From Allomyces macrogynus ATCC 38327 (Eukaryota > Blastocladiomycota > Blastocladiomycetes > Blastocladiales > Blastocladiaceae), in assembly GCA_000151295.1 (NCBI GenBank), contig GG745329.1, positions 259,268 through 323,267 on the forward strand: 64,000 bases of DNA, written 5' to 3'. This document shows positions 61,186-64,000 of the stretch, one piece after another. The position numbers and the translations under genes were made by a program. How positions within the stretch are numbered: position 1 is the first letter of the stretch; every line of letters begins with the position of its first letter. The notes beneath the pieces were generated by a model. It had not been told where the DNA came from. It saw only the letters and a program-made list of their open reading frames with translations, and made no database searches.

Positions 61186-64000
61186 TTACTTGTTCGTGCC
61201 GCGAATCTACACGCGTCAATACACGTCAGTCTCCAGGACCCCTTCCAACCGGCACCAACCAAGGACCGTACCTCCGAGTGGATCTGCCGGTGCACATACA
61301 CCAAGAAATCCACGTAGCTCATCGCCTCGTGGTTCTTATCCTCGACCATGTGAGCGACAAACTCGAGTTCCGCCTGGTCGATCCCCTGGCGCACGACATG
61401 GAACGCCAAGTGGCGATGGTACCGGGCAAACACAGCCTGCAACACCTTTTGCACGCGCTGGTTGACTTCGTCGTCGCGCGGCGGCAAGACATGCAGTCGC
61501 GGGTCGACCTGGTCGATCGAGCTCACGCCAAACACGCCCTGGACAAAGTCCGAGGGCACGTTACGCCCGAGCCACAAGTGCATCCCTTGCCCGTTCTCGA
61601 CCAGGTAGCACCCGGCCGGATCGAGCCGCTCGTACGAGACGCGCACGGCGGTCGGCTCGGGCGTGTGCAGTGCGACGAGCCGCGGGTAGAGCAGCGGGAT
61701 ACTGAGCGGGACGGGCAGCGACTTGAGTTCGCGCATCGCAGCAACACGCACGTCCGAGGCCACGTCGCCAGCCTTGAGCGCCTTGTGCTTGTGCAGGCAT
61801 AGCGTGAAGAGCGGGAACAGCTTGAACGTTTCCGGCAAAATCAGCTGGCCGGGCGAGGTCGACGCGGCGCAGTTTTTCCGGTAGCTGGCGAGCACCTTGA
61901 CGCAGGTTTCCGTCAGCTGCGTGCGCACCGTGTTGAGCGACGCCGTGAGCACCGTCGTCATAGCCGACTTGGCCAGGAAGTTGACGGTCGTGTCGAGTTC
62001 CGCGAACCGGAAGACCGATCCGAGCAGCGTCGTGTTGGTCAGCGACGTCGTCAGCACACGAATGCGCCGGTGGCCCTCGGCCGTCGTGTACAGCAGCGCG
62101 ACCTGGATCGCCGACTCGGTCTTCTCGTCGAGCTTATCGTCGTGCTTGAGCGCGACCGCAAACGCCTTGTCGGCGTCAATCCCAGCCAACTCCAAATCCC
62201 CGGTCCCCTTGTCGAGGAAATTGCCGAAATGGTCGTGCACGCGCAAGCCCGACGACGCGCGCACGCGGACCATGGCATTGTAACCAAACTGCCGCGTGAG
62301 CGACCGCAGCACGTCGGTGTGCAGCCGCGCGCCGTCGCGCTCGAGGTGGAACTGCGGGTAGAGCTTGCACTCGCCGCCCGTGATCGCTGACAACTGGCCA
62401 AACGAGGCTACGTCCTGGTACCCGAATGTGAACAGGTACTGGTCAATGCACACGCCGGCACCGACGGCTTTTTCGCCGAGCGACTTGTAGAAGGTGTCTT
62501 GCGGCGCAAACAGCTGCTTTTCCTTGTCGGTGCCGTAGAGCTTCGGATCCTCGCGGTTCTTGAGCTGGCCAGGGCCAAAGTTGGGCAGCGCCGTATGGAA
62601 GAGCATCAGGCGGCCGCCACGGTCGTTCTAGACGTGGGAAACAGGTGGGGTGAGCGAACAGATCCGTGATCGGCTCCAGACAGGTGACGGCGAACACATA
62701 CGAGGTACGACACGATCGATTCGGCCACGGCGCCGACCGCGCTCTCAGCCATGCGGTTCTCCTGGAAGAGCGTTGGCAGCGCGTCGAGGAACTGCTCAAT
62801 CACGGGCTGCGACTCGTACGGGTCGACCAAGAAGCCCGTCGACAGCGGCACAAACATGTCGTCGACGTCCGGGACCACGAGCATTTGGAACTGCTCGAGT
62901 GCGGGCTAGAAAATCACGCAGTTCGCAGCATCAGTCGCACCGCCACTTCCGCAAAGCGTCAGCAAGGTCAACGTACGTGGAAGTTGTAGAAATGCACGGC
63001 GCGGTCGTAAGTCAAAATCGCGACCTGCGCGCCCTTGGGGAACCGCGCCTGCGCGTTCTCAGCATAGAGCCAGTCGCGGATGATGCGCGCCATTTGTGCG
63101 GGCAGGCCCGACTGGACTGCGTTCCACGAGACGTCGATGGCCAGCACAACGGCCACGGGTTTCGGGTCCTTGGCAATGAACTCCTTGCCCGCCGCGTACT
63201 CGACCACGCCGCACCGCAACTCGGGCCGCGCCATGATGTCGACGCGGCGGCCGTTCATGTCGAGGTTGCAGAAATACTCGGCCGGCACTAGAGTGGAGCA
63301 AGTGGTCGTAAGTTTCGAGCCGCGCAGGATCGGACGACAAGAACCCACGTACCATCGTTCTGGATAAAGCAAAAGTTGCACATGAACTTGCGCCCGCCGT
63401 CGGAAAACTGCATAAACGCATTCATGTACGCGCGGCACCGGCGGCACCGCATCGGCCCATTTGGTCCCGGCTCGACCAACTCGATCGGCGCTTCACCCCC
63501 CTTCAGTTCCGCAAGGGGCTGCACAATACACCCGAGCGGGATCATCGACTGCGCGAGCAGTTCCTCGGTGCACGGCACGTTATAGGTCGTCATGCGCAAA
63601 AACCGCGCCGAGACATTCCCCTCGTCGATCACACGAAACTCGGTCGAGGCCAGCGGCGGAATCGTCTTGGAGCAGGTGCGGTACGGCTCGGTCGCGTACT
63701 GCGCCTGGTCGTTATCCTGCACCGCCACGGGACTCGGGATCTGGTCTGGGTCGATCCGCGACCGCGACCCGCCGCCGCTGGGCGTCTGCGGGGTGCCTGG
63801 CGCCGCTAGCGAGTTGGAACTGCTGCCGAGTCCGCCCATCGACGGCTGTTGCGGGATCATGCCCGGCGCTGCGGGCGGCATCATCATCCCCGCGGCCTGC
63901 GGCTGCTGCTGCGCGGGCTGACCGGAGAGCGACATTTGGCTCATCCCCTGCGCAAGCTGGTTCGGCGACCCGTACGGCGCCGCGGCGGCACCGCCAGGCG
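61186..64000 (-). CDS. SFB3: COPII subunit SEC24-like, Sec24C/D (LST1/SFB3) type, 5' end outside the window
   Basis: Exons from the right edge: 64000-63353 (partial), 63287-62977, 62905-62702, 62627-61272 and a 21-nt last exon 61206-61186 coding IRGTNK-stop. The frame stays open to the window edge through PYGSPNQLAQG. Order: Gln/Pro-rich N-terminus; NVSARFLRMTTYNVPCTEEL (C/D-type signature); zinc finger CRRCRAYMNAF with CNFC; trunk (PVAVVLAIDVSWNAVQSGLP, HFYNFHPALEQFQMLVVPDV); GGRLMLFHTALPNFGPG; gelsolin-like GCYLVENGQGMHLWLGRNVP; and the end SYVDFLVYVHRQIHSE. Splice phases agree throughout; introns are 65-74 nt. Lst1/Sfb3 proteins replace Sec24 for a subset of cargo. The start codon lies beyond 64000. 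Confidence 0.9.

Noticed and set aside
1..64000. tRNA genes, CRISPR arrays, transposons or bacterial-type operons
   Set aside because: No B-box-like GGTTCGAATCC with a matching cloverleaf, no spaced repeats, no transposase or reverse transcriptase motifs were found by eye; the gene style is eukaryotic.

Overview
This window is eukaryotic nuclear DNA, very GC-rich, with genes packed on both strands. Most genes are split by short introns of about 50-120 nt that use GT-AG sites, often with GTAC donors. Several genes point to a fungus: a homoaconitase (LYS4, alpha-aminoadipate lysine pathway), a Chs5-type chitin-synthase transport factor, and a fungal-type CBM19-like chitin-binding tail. The hybrid and CHASE-type histidine kinases, the high GC and the gene style suggest an early-diverging, zoosporic lineage such as Blastocladiomycota. 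That placement is an inference.

Left part (0-28 kb), in order: the 3' end of a secreted CBM19-like protein; VFA1 (Vps4-associated); an orphan 4-TM protein; LYS4; a PPP4R4-like HEAT phosphatase regulator; an orphan low-complexity gene; a CHS5 homologue without its BRCT domain; a small putative mitochondrial protein; a single-C2-domain protein; an F-BAR/SH3 protein; CCT8 (chaperonin theta); a Sac-domain phosphoinositide phosphatase; and mitochondrial ribosomal protein uL3m.

Middle part (28-44 kb): a large CHASE-PAS-hybrid histidine kinase; RPP1 (RNase P/MRP p30); a seven-knuckle CNBP/GIS2 protein with a 969-nt first intron; an IMP4 copy lacking half of its Brix domain; and a SEC24A/B-type COPII subunit. 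A perfect 729-bp direct repeat flanks a run of exactly 100 N at 39.85-41.41 kb. This is almost certainly an unmerged contig overlap, not biology.

Right part (45.9-59 kb): a sensory block of three intron-poor 7-TM proteins around two tandem CHASE-PAS histidine-kinase-like proteins. The two kinases keep the phospho-accepting His box, but I cannot find the ATP-binding boxes in them. This is the best candidate here for an undescribed system. The window ends with a divergent H2B/H2A pair, whose shared promoter carries three CACGTG sites, and a second, SEC24C/D (LST1/SFB3)-type COPII subunit that runs off the right edge.

Sequence quality caveat: five single-base frame breaks lie in or beside short mononucleotide runs in otherwise well-conserved coding sequence (Sac phosphatase, first histidine kinase twice, third histidine kinase twice). 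Together with the duplicated contig end, this suggests consensus errors rather than real pseudogenes. Exon boundaries were placed by eye from splice signals, reading phase and family conservation.
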